Source: Saccharothrix sp. NRRL B-16314
GTDB taxonomy: Bacteria; Actinomycetota; Actinomycetes; Mycobacteriales; Pseudonocardiaceae
NCBI RefSeq assembly: GCF_000716595.1
Contig: NZ_JNXC01000016.1
Coordinates: 1-64,000, forward strand
Direction of reading: 5' to 3'
DNA: 64,000 bases
Shown here: positions 15,274-24,414 of the stretch, in pieces
Layout: each line of letters starts with the position of its first letter
Numbering within the stretch: position 1 is the stretch's first letter
Translations under genes and position numbers: made by a program
The notes under the pieces: model-generated
Told to the model about the DNA's origin: nothing
Seen by the model: the letters and a program-made list of their open reading frames with translations, nothing else
Database searches by the model: none

Positions 15274-16479
15274 TTGAGCGACGACGAGCTGCGCCAAGCC
15301 GCGGACACCGAGCTGCGTCACCGGATCCTGCCGTTCTGGCTCGGCTTGGCGGACCGCGAGCACGGCGGCGTCCACGGCCACGTCGACGCGGACCTGGAGA
15401 TCGACCGCACGGCGGACAAGGGCGCGGTGATGGCCTGCCGGTTCCTGTGGACGTTCTCGGCCGCCTACCGGCACTTCGGTGACCTGTCCTACCTGTCCGC
15501 CGCGCAGGACATGTACCGGTTCATCACGGATCGGCTCATCGACGCGGAGCACGGCGGGGTGTTCTGGTCGGTCGACCACACCGGTGCTCCGGCGGACACC
15601 GACAAGCACGTCTACGCCCAGGCGTTCGCGCTCTACGCGTTCAGCGAGTACCACCGCGCCACCGCCGACCAGGGCGCGCTCGCACGGGCGACGGAGATCC
15701 ACGACATCGTGACCGGCGTCGGGTTCGACCCGGCGAGCGGGGCGTACCGCGAGCAGTTCGACCGTTCCTGGACGGCCAAGCCGAACGCCTTCCTCGGTGA
15801 GGCCGACCGCGCCGACATCACGATGAACACGCACCTGCACGTCCTGGAAGCGCTGACCGCGTACCACGTGGTGGCTCCGACGCCGGCCGTGACAGGTCGC
15901 ATCGCCGCTCTGCTGGACACGTTCCGCGACCGGCTCTACGACCCGAGCCGACGGTCGCTGCGGGTGTTCATGGACGCCGACTGGCGCGAACTCGGTGACG
16001 TGGTGTCCTTCGGCCACGACATCGAGGCGAGCTGGCTGGTCGACGAGGCGGCCCGGGAGATCGGCGCGGACCTGCCGGACCTGGTCGTGGGCCTGGCCAG
16101 GGCGACGGCCGAGCGGGCGGTGCTCGCGGACGGCTCGGTGGCCAACGAGGCGGTAACGGGCCGGGTGGACGCGACGCGCGTCTGGTGGGTGCAGGCGGAG
16201 GCGGTAGTGGGCTTCCTCAACGCGCACGAGCGCACCGGTGACCGGGCGTTCCGCACGTTGGCGGGCGACACCTGGGACTACATCACCACCAGCATGATCG
16301 ACCCCCGGCCGACCGGCGAGTGGCTCTACGCCAGGGGACCGGACAACGCGCCGCTGCGCCGGGAGGCGGCCGGGATGTGGAAGTGCTGCTACCACAACGG
16401 ACGCCTGTGCCTCCAGCTGGTCGAGCGACTCACCCCGCGACCGCCGACCGGACGTGACCAGGCCGCCGACCGGCCCTGA
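15274..16479 (+). CDS. AGE-family epimerase (cellobiose/mannobiose 2-epimerase-like)
   Basis: 401 residues, the usual ~400 for this alpha6/alpha6-barrel family. It starts with LRQAADTELRHRILPFWLGLADREHGGVHG. Family features: KGAVMACRFLWTFSAAYRHFG, MNTHLHVLEALTAY (first catalytic histidine block), SFGHDIEASWLVDEA (second), VWWVQAEAVVGFLNA, and MWKCCYHNGR at the C-terminus. Members epimerise C2 of reducing sugars such as cellobiose, mannobiose or N-acetylglucosamine. TTG at 15274 has TTGGAG seven bases upstream. No signal peptide, so it acts inside the cell. Divergent from GH127 with shared LacI-type operators, it may handle the imported sugar product. Substrate not established. Confidence 0.85.
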   Translation: MSDDELRQAADTELRHRILPFWLGLADREHGGVHGHVDADLEIDRTADKGAVMACRFLWTFSAAYRHFGDLSYLSAAQDMYRFITDRLIDAEHGGVFWSVDHTGAPADTDKHVYAQAFALYAFSEYHRATADQGALARATEIHDIVTGVGFDPASGAYREQFDRSWTAKPNAFLGEADRADITMNTHLHVLEALTAYHVVAPTPAVTGRIAALLDTFRDRLYDPSRRSLRVFMDADWRELGDVVSFGHDIEASWLVDEAAREIGADLPDLVVGLARATAERAVLADGSVANEAVTGRVDATRVWWVQAEAVVGFLNAHERTGDRAFRTLAGDTWDYITTSMIDPRPTGEWLYARGPDNAPLRREAAGMWKCCYHNGRLCLQLVERLTPRPPTGRDQAADRP

Positions 16480-16488
16480 CCACGTCGT

Positions 16489-16513
16489 CCGCCGGCGTGA
16501 CGCGGTCCGGCGG
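16489..16513. terminator. Terminator-like hairpin between epimerase and EgtA genes
   Basis: CCGCCGG, 11-base loop, CCGGCGG between two convergent genes. Confidence 0.45.
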
Positions 16514-16536
16514 CAGGAGGTCGCCAGACCGGGCGG

Positions 16537-17892
16537 TCAGACCCGGAACGCGGCGACGTAGTGGGCCGGGTCGCGGTCGAACTCGCCCTCCCAGCGGCGG
16601 ACGACGTGGTCGGCGAACGTCGTCCCGGTGGCCACGACCTCCTCGATGGGGTCGAGGTAGCCGAGCACTTCCGGGCGCTCCAGCCCGGCCTCGACGCGGG
16701 CGGCCAGGCCTTCTCGCGCGAGCCGGACCAGCTCACCGCCCAGTTCACGCGCCGGCACGTCGCCGACCATCGCCGAGAGACCCTTGACCGGCAGCTCCCG
16801 CATGGTGTGCTCCAGGGCGTCGGCCGAGCAGCCGCGGAGCAGGTCCCAGGCCGCGAGCCGGGACGGCCGGTGGTACGTCAGGCCGACCCACAGCGCGGGC
16901 ACGGCCGGGATGTGCGGGTAGGGCGGACCGTCCGGCGCGCGGAGTTCGAGCGTGCCGCGCACCCGCACGTCCGTCCACAGCTGGGACAGGTGGGACAGCC
17001 AGTCGTCCCACGTCGGCGCGCTGCCGTCCGGGAACCCGTCCTCCAGCACCGCGCCGAAGGGGCGGTCGCCCGCCGGGTGGCAGCCTCCGGCCGTTCGGCG
17101 GTAGATCATCGGGAAGGCCAGCGCCCACTCCACGAAGTCATCCACCGCCATCGCCTCCCGCAGCCCGACCCGGAGCAGGCCGCAGCGGCTCGGGTCGGCC
17201 TTCAGCCAGCTCTTGCGCCGGCGCGACCGCAACCCGGTCACCTCGCCGCCCGCCAACGGCGAGTTGACGAACAGGGCGGACACGACCGGCGAGGCGGCCA
17301 CCTGCACCCGCAGCTTCTCGGCCAGGTCCTCGGCCGACGTGTAGTCGAGGGTGGTCTGGGTGGACAGGGTCAGCGCCATGACCACCGGCCCTTCCGCGCC
17401 GTCCTCACCGAGGCGGTCGAAGTGCTCGCGCATGACGGCGCCCCGCGGCTTCGGCACCCACGACACGTCGCGGAGGCGGTCGAACGGCAGGTTCGCGCCG
17501 GGCACGACCGCGTGGCCGAACCGGCCGGCGACCTCGGCGAACCGCCCCATCACGTGACGCATGTCCGCCACCGCCGTCGCCAGGTCGGAGGTGGGCGCGG
17601 ACGCGTATTCGAGCGCGCCCCCGTGCTCCAGCGTGACGGTCATCCCGGTGCCGGTGGTGAGCCCGGTCAGGTGCCCGTCGTCGCGCAGCGGCTCGCCGTC
17701 GAACTCGACCAGCAGCGCTTCGAGCAGGTCGCGGATGCCGTTCGGCGCCGAGTAGGGGATGCCCCGCCCGGTGTCCGGGTCGACCACCGCGTTCTCGATC
17801 TCCAGCCCGATCCGCTCGCGAACCTCACCTGATCTGGAGAAAAGCGAGGTCAGGTCTTCCCGCCGGAGCGTCGCGGTGGAGCTGGAGTGCAT
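16537..17892 (-). CDS. egtA: Glutamate-cysteine ligase, EgtA-like
   Basis: 451 residues from ATG 17892, preceded by GGAGGA. GCS2-type ATP-grasp-like fold: RIGLEIENAVVDPDTGR at the start, GMTVTLEHGGALEYASAP (glutamate/metal site), MALTLSTQTTLDYTS, SPVVSALFVNSPLAGG, SRRRKSWLKADPSRCG, and LELRAPDG. EgtA makes gamma-glutamylcysteine for ergothioneine synthesis. The usual egtB, egtC and egtD partners are not adjacent, so the gene is solitary here and the ergothioneine role is inferred from family membership only. The DUF4328 gene lies upstream on the same strand with a 115-base gap. Confidence 0.82.
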   Translation of the reverse strand: MHSSSTATLRREDLTSLFSRSGEVRERIGLEIENAVVDPDTGRGIPYSAPNGIRDLLEALLVEFDGEPLRDDGHLTGLTTGTGMTVTLEHGGALEYASAPTSDLATAVADMRHVMGRFAEVAGRFGHAVVPGANLPFDRLRDVSWVPKPRGAVMREHFDRLGEDGAEGPVVMALTLSTQTTLDYTSAEDLAEKLRVQVAASPVVSALFVNSPLAGGEVTGLRSRRRKSWLKADPSRCGLLRVGLREAMAVDDFVEWALAFPMIYRRTAGGCHPAGDRPFGAVLEDGFPDGSAPTWDDWLSHLSQLWTDVRVRGTLELRAPDGPPYPHIPAVPALWVGLTYHRPSRLAAWDLLRGCSADALEHTMRELPVKGLSAMVGDVPARELGGELVRLAREGLAARVEAGLERPEVLGYLDPIEEVVATGTTFADHVVRRWEGEFDRDPAHYVAAFRV

Positions 17893-18007
17893 GTGGTCCT
17901 CCGAACGGGCGTGGCGGCAGCGCTCTCCGCGTTGGATCCCGCACCTGGCCCGATCGAGTATGGGCCTCGGAGCGGCACCCGACCCGTCGGGCGCGTGCTG
18001 CCCAGCC

Positions 18008-18757
18008 CTACTCCGGGCGGCTCCACCGAGGGTCGTCGCGAGGCGGGGCGACGATGGTCGGTGGCCGGTGGCCCAGGTCGACGGGCGCCAAGCCCACCAG
18101 CGGCTGCGACAGCAGTTCCACCGGCGCGAGGAACCCGGGCGTGGACTGCCAGTCGCTGATCTGCCGCACGAGCACCACCGCGAGCACGGCGGCGGGCACC
18201 CCGAGGAGGGCCGCCACGGTGGCCAGCGCCGCACCGCCGGTGAACGCCTCCAGGGTCTCGCCGTTCGCCAGCACCCGACCCGCGATCCGCTCGAGCGCCT
18301 GGGAGGTGAGGAACAGCCCCCACCACCAGTTGACCACCGAGTGCCTCCGGCCGACGTCGGTCAAGGGTCGGCTGGTCCGCCAGATGTCCAGGGTGTACCG
18401 GCGGGGGATCCACAGGTTGACGATGGGCAGCCAGCCCCAGATCGCCCACGACTTGCGGTAGTTGTGCTCGTGCGGCGCGATCAGTTCGGCGTTCGAGCGG
18501 GCCCGCCACAGCCACACGATGAACAGGACGCCCGCCGCCAGGTAGAGCCCGACGACCGGGAGGTCGATCAGCGTGCCCGCCGCGAGCGTCCGCTCGATCT
18601 CGGCGTCGCTCACCCGGCCGTCGAGGTAGCCGTCCAGCACCGCGCGCACGTGCCAGACCCACCCGGCCACGACCACGTCGGCCAACGCCGTCAGCAGCAC
18701 CAGCACGACAAACGCGACCCCGGGTCCGCGCACCGAACGGAACACTTGTCCCCCCAC
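18008..18757 (-). CDS. DUF4328-family membrane protein
   Basis: 249 residues with about four to five transmembrane segments (VAFVVLVLLTALADVVVAGWVW, VVGLYLAAGVLFIVWLW, WWWGLFLTSQALERI, ALATVAALLGVPAAVLAVVL). The DUF4328 signature is clear: IVWLWRARSNAELIAPHEHNYRKSWAIWGWLPIVNLWIPRR, then DIWRTSRP. GTG at 18757 has GGGGGA eight bases upstream. The cytoplasmic tail ends in a proline-rich stretch. Function unknown for the family. Confidence 0.8.
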   Translation of the reverse strand: MGGQVFRSVRGPGVAFVVLVLLTALADVVVAGWVWHVRAVLDGYLDGRVSDAEIERTLAAGTLIDLPVVGLYLAAGVLFIVWLWRARSNAELIAPHEHNYRKSWAIWGWLPIVNLWIPRRYTLDIWRTSRPLTDVGRRHSVVNWWWGLFLTSQALERIAGRVLANGETLEAFTGGAALATVAALLGVPAAVLAVVLVRQISDWQSTPGFLAPVELLSQPLVGLAPVDLGHRPPTIVAPPRDDPRWSRPE

Positions 18758-18763
18758 ATGGAT

Positions 18764-18804
18764 AGTCCCCCGACCGGGGCGGAGCGTAGCCGATCGGGGG
18801 GACT
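18764..18804 (-). terminator. Long hairpin downstream of the esterase pair
   Basis: AGTCCCCCGA pairs with TCGGGGGGACT (one bulged G) across a 20-base loop, 35 bases after the esterase stop at 18839 and just before the DUF4328 start. Confidence 0.55.
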
Positions 18805-18838
18805 GCCCAACACCGAAATCAGTGCCGTGCGCGGGCCG

Positions 18839-20140
18839 TCACGACCGCGTCACGTGCCGCCCTCCCACGTCCAGGTAGTCCTTGAACTGCACGGAGACCG
18901 AGTGGCCGTCGGAGGGCCAGTTCGGCACCGCGATCGTCCGCGACCGGCCACCGGTGCCGCGTGCGGTCTGGGTGACGCGGATCGGGTCGGCGGCGTCGGG
19001 CCGCGCGGGCAGGTAGGTGTCCACCGCGGTCAGGAACGGCAGGCCGGCGAACGGCGGCAGCGCGACACCCGGCGTGGACGCGCGGTCGCAGCCGTCGTCG
19101 AACACGAACGCGGCGAGGACCTGGCGGGCGCGGGGTGAGACGGCCCCCTCCATGACGTCGACGCCGTTGAACGCCAGCCGGTCGGAGTCGGGCTGGTCGG
19201 ACCACCACTCGCGGTTGCGGATGACGGTCAGCGCGGTGTGTCCCGGGCACCGGTCGACGTGGTCCGCGATGCCGCCCGGGCGCGAGACCTGCAACCGCAC
19301 GAACCGGTCGCTGCGCTCGAACGGCTCGAAGTAGAAGTGGGCCGTCTGCTGCCCTTCCCGCTGCAACACCAGTTCGTAGTGCTTGAGACCGTTGACGGGC
19401 AACGGGCCGAAGGAGCCGTCCGCGCCCGTCCGCACGGTGTGCCGCGGCCCACCACGCCGGGCGCCGGTCGAGGCGTCGAGTTCCCAGACCCGCAGCACGG
19501 CTTCCACGCCCGCGTTCTGCGGGAAGTACGCCGCCCGGCCCGCGATCTCCACCCGGCCGGGTGGTTCCGGCACCACCCAGGTCGTCAACGCCGGCCGGCC
19601 GCGCAGGAACCGGTACATGTGCGCGAAACCGTCCGCCGACGTGGTGGTCTCGGTGTGCCCCAGTGTGGTGAGGTACACGTTCGTCGCACCGCCGATCGAG
19701 CCGTTGGGCTGCAAACTGCCCCACAGCGCGAGCGTCGGCACGCCACCGGGCGGTGTGGCACTCGAACGCCCGTCGACGTTGACGTACCTCCGCACCGACG
19801 CGGCCCGCTCCGGTGAGGCCAGGTACGCGTGCATCACCGTCGTGCCACGGGAATGCGCGATCACGTCCACTGTGGACGCTCCGGTTCGCGCCCGCACCCC
19901 GGCGATGAACACTTCGAGGTCGGCGACGGCCTGGTCGTTGGTCGGGATGGTGGTGTCGTACTCGTAGGCGTGGAGCAGCGCGTCCGGGTAACCGTTGCCG
20001 GAGAACCGTTTAGCGTTGGACTGCCACTGCTGGGCCGAGCCCTGCTGGCCGTGCACGAACACGACGGGCGTGAGCTCGGCGGCGTGAGCTGGAGCGACGG
20101 TCGTCGCCACGAGGGCCAGGACCAGTGCCAAGACCTTCAT
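18839..20140 (-). CDS. Secreted alpha/beta hydrolase (lipase/esterase)
   Basis: 433 residues with a Sec signal peptide (VLALVLALVATTVAPAHA-AE). The alpha/beta-hydrolase core follows: VVFVHGQQGSAQQW (oxyanion loop) and VDVIAHSRGTTVMHAYL with the nucleophile serine in HSRGT. After about residue 190 a beta-sandwich-like C-terminal half (AAYFPQNAGVEAVLRVWELD, GLKHYELVLQREGQ) may bind the substrate or surface. It most resembles secreted triacylglycerol/polyester-type lipases. Its ATG overlaps the stop of the upstream hydrolase by four bases, so the two are translationally coupled. Confidence 0.78.
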   Translation of the reverse strand: MKVLALVLALVATTVAPAHAAELTPVVFVHGQQGSAQQWQSNAKRFSGNGYPDALLHAYEYDTTIPTNDQAVADLEVFIAGVRARTGASTVDVIAHSRGTTVMHAYLASPERAASVRRYVNVDGRSSATPPGGVPTLALWGSLQPNGSIGGATNVYLTTLGHTETTTSADGFAHMYRFLRGRPALTTWVVPEPPGRVEIAGRAAYFPQNAGVEAVLRVWELDASTGARRGGPRHTVRTGADGSFGPLPVNGLKHYELVLQREGQQTAHFYFEPFERSDRFVRLQVSRPGGIADHVDRCPGHTALTVIRNREWWSDQPDSDRLAFNGVDVMEGAVSPRARQVLAAFVFDDGCDRASTPGVALPPFAGLPFLTAVDTYLPARPDAADPIRVTQTARGTGGRSRTIAVPNWPSDGHSVSVQFKDYLDVGGRHVTRS

Positions 20141-21489
20141 CGCCGTCCTCCGGTGGCCAGGGCGTCCGCGAGGTTCCGCCGTGCGTCGGCGGGCAGCAGG
20201 TAGCCCGCGTGCACGTTGGCGGCGTCGGCCGTCACGACGCGGTGCAGGTAGTCACCGCGGTTCGGGTAGAGCCGGGTCAACGTCTCCGCGTCGAACGGCA
20301 CGTGCGTGCCGAACAACCGGCAGAACGTCTCGCCGGTGTTGTCACCCGTGTTCACCGCCCTGGGCGCGGACACCTGCGACAACCGGATGCCGCCGAGGGC
20401 GATGCCCAGCGCGTCGCGCTTCTTGGTGACGCCGTCCGGCTCGAACTCCAGCGGACGTGCGGTCGGCGGCGGCGTGCCCCGCTCGACCCACCGCCGCAGG
20501 TGGTCGTAGGACGCGGCGGTGACGTGGTGCAGCGGGATCCGGCTGAACGGCGGCCGGTCGCAGTCGTACTGGGGCGCGCCGCCGAGGTCCCGCTCGGAGA
20601 TCGGCGTGCGGTAGGCCTGACCCTCGTGGCCGGAGTGCGCCGAGCCCGCCACCTCCCAGCGGCGGAACCGGTCGGTGTCGGCCGGGCGTTGCGCGGTGCG
20701 CACGTCGGTCTCGGACAGCACCTGGAAGACGGGTTCCGCACCGGCCCGCGTCGGCGCGGGACCGACGATGAAGCCGTAACCGTCGAAGACCGGCTGCTGC
20801 TGCGGCAGGACCCGGTCGTACAGCACGGTCATCCTGACCGCGGACTGCGACGCGCCGATGGCGAGCGAAGTCCTGGTTCGCAGTCCTCCCAACGCTTTCC
20901 CGACCGCGCGGCCCGCCTGGGTGAAGATGTCGTAGGACAGCTCGTCGGCGGTGAACCGGCCGCCGCCGGTCACGTCGAGGCCGCCGTACCGGGCCGGACT
21001 CCAGCCGCGGAGCTGGTCGACGCCGACCCGCTGCGCGGACACGCCGACCCAGGCGTGACCCGCCCGGACGACCGACTCGGTGTGCCACAACGCGTCCAGG
21101 TCGTACCCGGCGGTGACGTTCTGCCACTCGACCAGCGTGGTCCCGCTGAAGTGCCGTGCCTGCACGGGCCGCCGCACGATGATCCGGGTCGTGTACGGCA
21201 CGTCCGTGGCGACTTGCGTGCCGTCGACCGCCCAGCCGTCGGCCGTGCCGGAGAGGTGGAACTCCTCTTCGACGTAACCGGCAGCGGCCAGGTCGGCGGG
21301 GGTGGAGAAGAACGGGTAGGTGTCCTCGATCCGGTCCGCGAGCCGGTCACCCGGAACGGCGCCGGGCAGCGGGCCGACGAGCTGCGGCCCGGACGCGGGG
21401 TCGGGATCGGCGGAAGCGGCGGGGGTCGGGACGAGGAGGACGAGGGCGGCCACGACCAGACCGAGTCGCCGCCACGGGGATAGGGACAT
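20137..21489 (-). CDS. Secreted alpha/beta-hydrolase-domain protein
   Basis: 450 residues from ATG 21489, with GGGAG upstream. Signal peptide RRLGLVVAALVLLVPTPAASA. The remainder matches the alpha/beta hydrolase domain-containing family of actinomycetes: FSGTTLVEWQNVTAGYDLDALW, then TRTSLAIGASQSAVRMTVLY with the probable nucleophile in GASQS, then GYGFIVGPAPTRA, and WEVAGSAHSGHEG containing a candidate catalytic histidine. Its substrate is unknown. It is the first gene of a two-gene operon with the lipase and is divergent from nothing nearby: the TetR gene upstream is on the same strand 107 bases away. Confidence 0.78.
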   Translation of the reverse strand: MSLSPWRRLGLVVAALVLLVPTPAASADPDPASGPQLVGPLPGAVPGDRLADRIEDTYPFFSTPADLAAAGYVEEEFHLSGTADGWAVDGTQVATDVPYTTRIIVRRPVQARHFSGTTLVEWQNVTAGYDLDALWHTESVVRAGHAWVGVSAQRVGVDQLRGWSPARYGGLDVTGGGRFTADELSYDIFTQAGRAVGKALGGLRTRTSLAIGASQSAVRMTVLYDRVLPQQQPVFDGYGFIVGPAPTRAGAEPVFQVLSETDVRTAQRPADTDRFRRWEVAGSAHSGHEGQAYRTPISERDLGGAPQYDCDRPPFSRIPLHHVTAASYDHLRRWVERGTPPPTARPLEFEPDGVTKKRDALGIALGGIRLSQVSAPRAVNTGDNTGETFCRLFGTHVPFDAETLTRLYPNRGDYLHRVVTADAANVHAGYLLPADARRNLADALATGGRR

Positions 21490-21596
21490 ACCGGCTCCCA
21501 CAGCGATGGGGGGTGGAGGGCACCGCCGACCGTAGCCAGGGCCGGACGGCCCGCACCAGAACGCGCGGTGATCGTGAGACCGCTGTCGCAGCGGGC

Positions 21597-22205
21597 TCAG
21601 CGGTGCTGGAGGAGGACCGTCCGGGCGGCCCGCTCGGCCAGCTCCGGGTCGAGCGGCGAGCCGGTGAGCAGCTCGGCGTAGAGCGCGGACTCCACGATCC
21701 GGACGTAGAGGAACGCCACCTGGTCGAGCGCGGCGGTCGACCACGGCCCGCCGTCGACTTCGAGCAGGATCTCCTTCTGCGCGGACACCGCGCGCCGGTG
21801 CACCCCGCCGGACGCGTTGAACAACACCCGCGCCGCGGTCTCCGGCTCGCCGCTCAGGAACGCGCGGAACGGTCCCGCCGCCCGCAACTGGCCGACGAAC
21901 CGCCGGGTGACCTCCAGGACGCCTTCGACGCCGCCGTTCGTGCGCTCGCGCCGGGCCCGCGCCAGGACGCGGTCGGCGAGCACCCACAGCACGTCGCCGA
22001 GCAGCCCGTCACGGCTGTGCACGACCCGGTAGAGCGTGGCCCGGCTGATGGCGAGGCTCGACGCGAGCCCGTCCATGTCGACCCCGCCGTGCCGCAGGAA
22101 GAACCGGCAGGCACCGTGCAACACCTGGTCCTGGCTCACGACCCGCCCGGTCGAACCCACCGCCGCCCCCCGCGTCCGCCGGCCCACCCGTCCGGCCACC
22201 CGCAT
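21597..22205 (-). CDS. TetR-like (QsdR-type) transcriptional regulator
   Basis: 202 residues. The N-terminal HTH reads GRVVSQDQVLHGACRFFLRHGGVDMDGLASSLAISRATLYRVVHSRDGLLGDVLW, as in QsdR-like TetR proteins where the first helix is short. The C-terminal ligand domain ends VAFLYVRIVESALYAELLTG. The start is uncertain: ATG 22205 is used, but no clear ribosome site is visible and GTG 22139 would also preserve the HTH. It may control the downstream esterase pair, because it lies 107 bases upstream in the same direction. Confidence 0.75.
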   Translation of the reverse strand: MRVAGRVGRRTRGAAVGSTGRVVSQDQVLHGACRFFLRHGGVDMDGLASSLAISRATLYRVVHSRDGLLGDVLWVLADRVLARARRERTNGGVEGVLEVTRRFVGQLRAAGPFRAFLSGEPETAARVLFNASGGVHRRAVSAQKEILLEVDGGPWSTAALDQVAFLYVRIVESALYAELLTGSPLDPELAERAARTVLLQHR

Positions 22206-22474
22206 CATCGCCCGGACACCGGCCCACCGCGAGACCCGTACCGGTCTGCCGGCCTGTGCGCCCGGCCACTTCCCCGGCGGCACGGGGGCTCGACGCCGTC
22301 CCGAGCCGGCGGCCGGACCAGGGGTTGTCGGGCACGGCGGCCGGTGGCGGCGTTCCCGCCGAGCGCGCCTGATCGGGGTGATCGCGGGGAGTGCCACCCG
22401 GCGGGGATCGTGGCGTCCGTCGGTCGTCATGGCGACCGGCTGCCGCAGGACCGGCCGGTCTGACCTGGGAGCTT

Positions 22475-22891
22475 CTACTTCATCGAGGGGAGCGGTTCCT
22501 GGAACAGGACCGGTGGGGCGTCGCTGGGCGGGCGCGGTGCGGTCTCGTGCTGGGCGGCCCACTCCTCGGCGGTGGGGCCGTCGTCGGGCGTGACCTCGTC
22601 GGCGGAGGCGTCCGCGACGGGCGCGGGTGCGGCGGCCTGCACGGCCAGCTGCTGCTGGACCTGGGCGATCCACACCAGCCACATCGCCTCGTCGCGGTGG
22701 CCGCGGTACTCGGCCTTCAACCCCGCCAGCGCACCGCGGACGCGGGCGGCGATGACGGGGTTCTCGCGCACGGCGGACCAGACGCCGCGTGAGGAGGCGT
22801 CCCGGGCCTTCACCAGGAGACGGACCTGGTCGGTCAACTCCGGTGCGGGCAGGTTCGCCCACGCCGCTGCGATTCTCTGTGCCTTGGTCAC
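22475..22891 (-). CDS. Hypothetical protein, 138 residues
   Basis: GTG at 22891 has GAGGA eight bases upstream and a strong promoter (22939-22967). The first ~85 residues are helical and charged (AQRIAAAWANLPAPELTDQV, VWSAVRENPVIAARVRGALA, EAMWLVWIAQVQQQLA). The C-terminal 50 residues are a proline/alanine/acidic tail. No signal peptide or known motif. I do not recognise the family. Confidence 0.55.
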   Translation of the reverse strand: MTKAQRIAAAWANLPAPELTDQVRLLVKARDASSRGVWSAVRENPVIAARVRGALAGLKAEYRGHRDEAMWLVWIAQVQQQLAVQAAAPAPVADASADEVTPDDGPTAEEWAAQHETAPRPPSDAPPVLFQEPLPSMK

Positions 22892-23248
22892 GGTGCCATC
22901 CTCGTCGAGCAGACGGCACGCGGTTGCCGTGACACGATGTTATCAACCTCTCGTTTTTCGAGGTCAACAGCCGGGCACAGCGGGGTCACCGGTGACGCTC
23001 AGGCACCACTCGGGTACGTCTCCGGTTCAGCGCGTCCACCCGCAGGGTTGGCATCGTGCGCAGGGCGGTGGTCCGGTCGGGGCCGGTCGCCCTCCACCGC
23101 GACGAACGAGGAACCCCGCTCGGCGATCAGCCGCCGGGTGAGCACGCCGGCGGTAGAACAAGTGCGTCCCGTGGCCGGCCTCGCCCAACCGCGTGCAACC
23201 GGGGTGGTCGCGCGCCACCGACGGGTCGGCCACGGAAGACTTCGGGGT
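22892..23248. other. Intergenic region between two divergent genes
   Basis: 357 bases. It holds the promoter of the 138-residue gene. From about 22970 to 23248 I see only weak fragments of open frames and no supported gene, hairpin or operator. Confidence 0.5.
22939..22967 (-). promoter_or_regulatory. Promoter with internal palindrome
   Basis: Minus strand: TTGACC (22967-22962), exact 17-base spacer, GATAAC (22944-22939). The spacer contains CTCG-AAAAA-CGAG (22950-22962), a small inverted repeat well placed as an operator. Confidence 0.6.
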
Positions 23249-24409
23249 ATGTCACGAACGAGGCGTGCGGTGGAGTTCGACGTGGTGGACCTCGGGCTGC
23301 GCGCGAGCCGGGACGCCAGGGGCACGCCCGCCGAACTGCTCGACGGCTACCTGGAGGACCTGGCCGCGCTCAGCACGACCGGCGCCCAGCTGGGCGCGAA
23401 GCAGCTGAGGGTCCGGCACGAGGCCGGCGCGCGGGCGGCGGCCGACGGCGTGGCGTTGCGCGACCTGATCGACCTGTACCTCAGCGCCACCTGGCTGGCC
23501 TGGTCGTCGTTGCCGGGGGTGCGGGACGCGGTCGGCGCGGACGCGGTGCGGACGGTCGGCGAGGCGGTGTTCCGGGCGGCGGACGCGGCCGTCACGGCGC
23601 TGGCCGAGGGCTACGAGGAGGCGCAGCGCTGGTCGGTGCGCCGCGAGGAGTCCTTCCGCCGCGAGTTCGTGGACGACCTGCTGGACGGCCGCAACGTAGG
23701 GCACCTCGCCGAACGGGCGGAGCGGATCGGGTTCCGGCTGGCCGCGAGCAACGTGGTGGCGGCGATGCGGGCCGACGAGCCGATCGTGGTCGGCGGCGAA
23801 GCGGCCAGGAACGTGGAGACGGCCGTGCAGCTGCGGCTGGGGTCGCGCGACGTGCTGATCGCCACGAAGGACGGGCTGCTGGTGTGCGTCGCGCCGGCAC
23901 TGCCGGCCGACGTGCCGGAGGAGTTCGTGCGCCAGGTGTCGGCCGTGATGGGCGTCGAGGCGGACTGGCGGGTCGGGCTCGGGCGGGCGCAGTCGGGTCC
24001 GGGCGGTGCGGTGCGGTCGTTCGAGCAGGCCCGGTACGCGCTGGACATCGCCGACCGGCTCGGCCTGCCCGGCCGCCTGCACAAGGCCGCCGACCTGCTC
24101 GTCTACCAGGTGCTGCTGCGGGACAGCGCGGCCCTCGCCGACCTCGTCGGCGAGGTGCTGGAGCCGCTGAGGTCGGCGCGCGGCGGCGTGGGACCGCTCC
24201 TGGACACGCTGGGCGCCTACTTCGCGTGCGGGCGGGTCGCCACGGTGTGCGCGCGGAACCTGCACCTGGGCGTGCGCACGGTGACGTACCGCCTGCAGCG
24301 CATCCGCGAGCTCACCGGCTACGCGGCGGACGACCCGGGGCAGGGTTTCACGCTCCAGGTCGCGGTCCTGGGCGCGAAGCTGCTCGGCTGGCCGGACGCC
24401 CGCTCGTGA
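23249..24409 (+). CDS. PucR/CdaR-type transcriptional regulator
   Basis: 386 residues from ATG 23249 (GGAAGA about eight bases upstream). The C-terminal HTH of the PucR family is clear: LLDTLGAYFACGRVATVCARNLHLGVRTVTYRLQRIRELTG. A GGDEF-like middle segment precedes it (VEADWRVGLGRAQSGPGGAVRSFEQARYALDIADRLG). The N-terminal ~150 residues are a helical RsbRD-like region (VALRDLIDLYLSATWLAWSSL). The effector is unknown. A perfect terminator follows the stop. Confidence 0.85.
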   Translation: MSRTRRAVEFDVVDLGLRASRDARGTPAELLDGYLEDLAALSTTGAQLGAKQLRVRHEAGARAAADGVALRDLIDLYLSATWLAWSSLPGVRDAVGADAVRTVGEAVFRAADAAVTALAEGYEEAQRWSVRREESFRREFVDDLLDGRNVGHLAERAERIGFRLAASNVVAAMRADEPIVVGGEAARNVETAVQLRLGSRDVLIATKDGLLVCVAPALPADVPEEFVRQVSAVMGVEADWRVGLGRAQSGPGGAVRSFEQARYALDIADRLGLPGRLHKAADLLVYQVLLRDSAALADLVGEVLEPLRSARGGVGPLLDTLGAYFACGRVATVCARNLHLGVRTVTYRLQRIRELTGYAADDPGQGFTLQVAVLGAKLLGWPDARS

Positions 24410-24414
24410 CGATC

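Noticed and set aside
16537-17892. Full ergothioneine cluster
   Set aside because: Only the EgtA-like ligase is present; neighbours on both sides are unrelated.
23027-23233. Possible MEDS-domain fragment on the minus strand (GTHLFY region)
   Set aside because: Similarity is limited to a few residues and the frame is not maintained; below what I can support.
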